A stretch of DNA of 21,106 bases, from positions 1 to 21,106 of IMG/VR virus record IMGVR_UViG_3300036466_000380; one strand, 5' to 3'. Positions 20,865 through 21,106 of this stretch are shown here, piece by piece. The notes below the pieces were generated by a model. The model saw only the letters and a program-made list of their open reading frames with translations, ran no database searches and was not told where the DNA came from. Source of the stretch: a virus. A program made the position numbers and the translations under genes. Every line of letters starts with the position of its first letter. Positions within the stretch are counted from its first letter, which is position 1.

Positions 20865-20879
20865 AGCCCTTACCGGGCT
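20865..20879 (-). promoter_or_regulatory. Leader hairpin before the 188 aa gene
   Basis: AGCCC, loop GGTAA, GGGCT on the minus strand is followed by TAAAAGT and the start codon 14 nt away. It lies inside the predicted leader, so it would be present in the mRNA and could affect stability or translation. Confidence 0.5.
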
Positions 20880-20909
20880 GTTAAACGTAAATAATCTGTA
20901 ATTGTACTT

Positions 20910-20941
20910 CAAATATAACCCCTTTATTTTTATTGTGCAAA
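20910..20941 (-). promoter_or_regulatory. Bacteroidota-type promoter of the early run
   Basis: TTTG (20941-20938), 20 nt spacer, TATATTTG (20917-20910) on the minus strand is a full match to the Bacteroidota consensus. Transcription would start near 20904. Just upstream are two direct copies of TAATGCAAA (20976-20968 and 20964-20956) in an AT-rich stretch, possible activator or repressor sites. Confidence 0.82.
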
Positions 20942-21106
20942 TTTTTGCTTTATTTTTTGCATTAAAATTTGCATTATTTTACAGTAAGCGATCCAGGTGA
21001 TATAAAAATCAATTATTTCCGTTAAAAATGACAATTGCAAAGAACTGATAATCATTGCAAGTTCCTGCAATGATCAAATTTTAACCCCAAACGAAGACAA
21101 TTAACT
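20942..21106. other. AT-rich gene-free segment with operator-like repeats
   Basis: I see no gene here. The segment holds a 9 bp perfect inverted repeat, ATCATTGCA and TGCAATGAT with a 6 nt spacer (21051-21074), and a further ATTGCAA half-site at 21034-21040, exactly 20 bp from the one at 21054. With the promoter next to it, this looks like a control region for the early genes. The regulator must lie outside the window. Confidence 0.55.

Noticed and set aside
1-21106. CRISPR array, tRNA or rRNA genes, insertion sequence
   Set aside because: No regularly spaced repeats, no cloverleaf-like segments and no transposase motifs were seen on either strand.

Overview
The window looks like part of a tailed phage or prophage of a Bacteroidota host. 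Every supported gene lies on the minus strand, so transcription runs from high to low coordinates. The host assignment rests on two near-consensus Bacteroidota promoters (TTTG, 19-20 nt, TATATTTG, at 18413-18443 and 20910-20941), on A-rich leaders with few Shine-Dalgarno sites, and on the protein families present. No integrase, transposase, repressor, lysis gene, tRNA or CRISPR array is visible.

Right part (21106 to about 17070): early or accessory region. An AT-rich promoter and operator-like segment (20851-21106) drives a run of small genes: 188 aa unknown, 76 aa unknown, an ASCH-domain protein, 103, 153 and 90 aa unknowns. The run ends at a terminator (18451-18478). A second promoter then starts a short RNA or leader (about 18348-18407), followed by a RadC/JAB-like protein without the usual metal ligands and a KilA-N protein. 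That block ends at a near-copy of the first terminator (17072-17100). The segment 18183-18409 holds three mutually complementary copies of one sequence; they could form alternative RNA structures or be operators.

Middle part (17020 to 6154): packaging and morphogenesis genes in tightly coupled blocks: 53 aa protein, putative small terminase, large terminase, 105 aa protein, portal-like protein, four unknown head/neck/tail genes, and a 1097 aa tape measure. Each of the five intergenic gaps in the late region carries the same element, TTTGTCCTTT. It is followed 20 nt later by a T-rich octamer, and in four of five cases the element lies 44-46 nt before the start codon. This is a candidate phage late promoter. 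No major capsid protein, protease or tail tube is recognisable.

Left part (6099 to 1): tail fibre and a diversity-generating retroelement (DGR). A 284 aa tail protein is followed by a 950 aa fibre-like protein ending in a C-type-lectin/FGE-like domain. Its last 125 nt (VR, 2396-2520) match a template repeat (TR, 2195-2319) just upstream of a DGR-type reverse transcriptase (1106-2089). I count 23 differences between the repeats, 21 of them at template adenines. Two small genes follow the RT (102 aa unknown and 100 aa, possibly ssDNA-binding-like). Then comes the 5' part of another gene running off the left edge, preceded by its own late element. The DGR would diversify the tip of the tail fibre, and so host-surface recognition, by adenine-directed mutagenesis.
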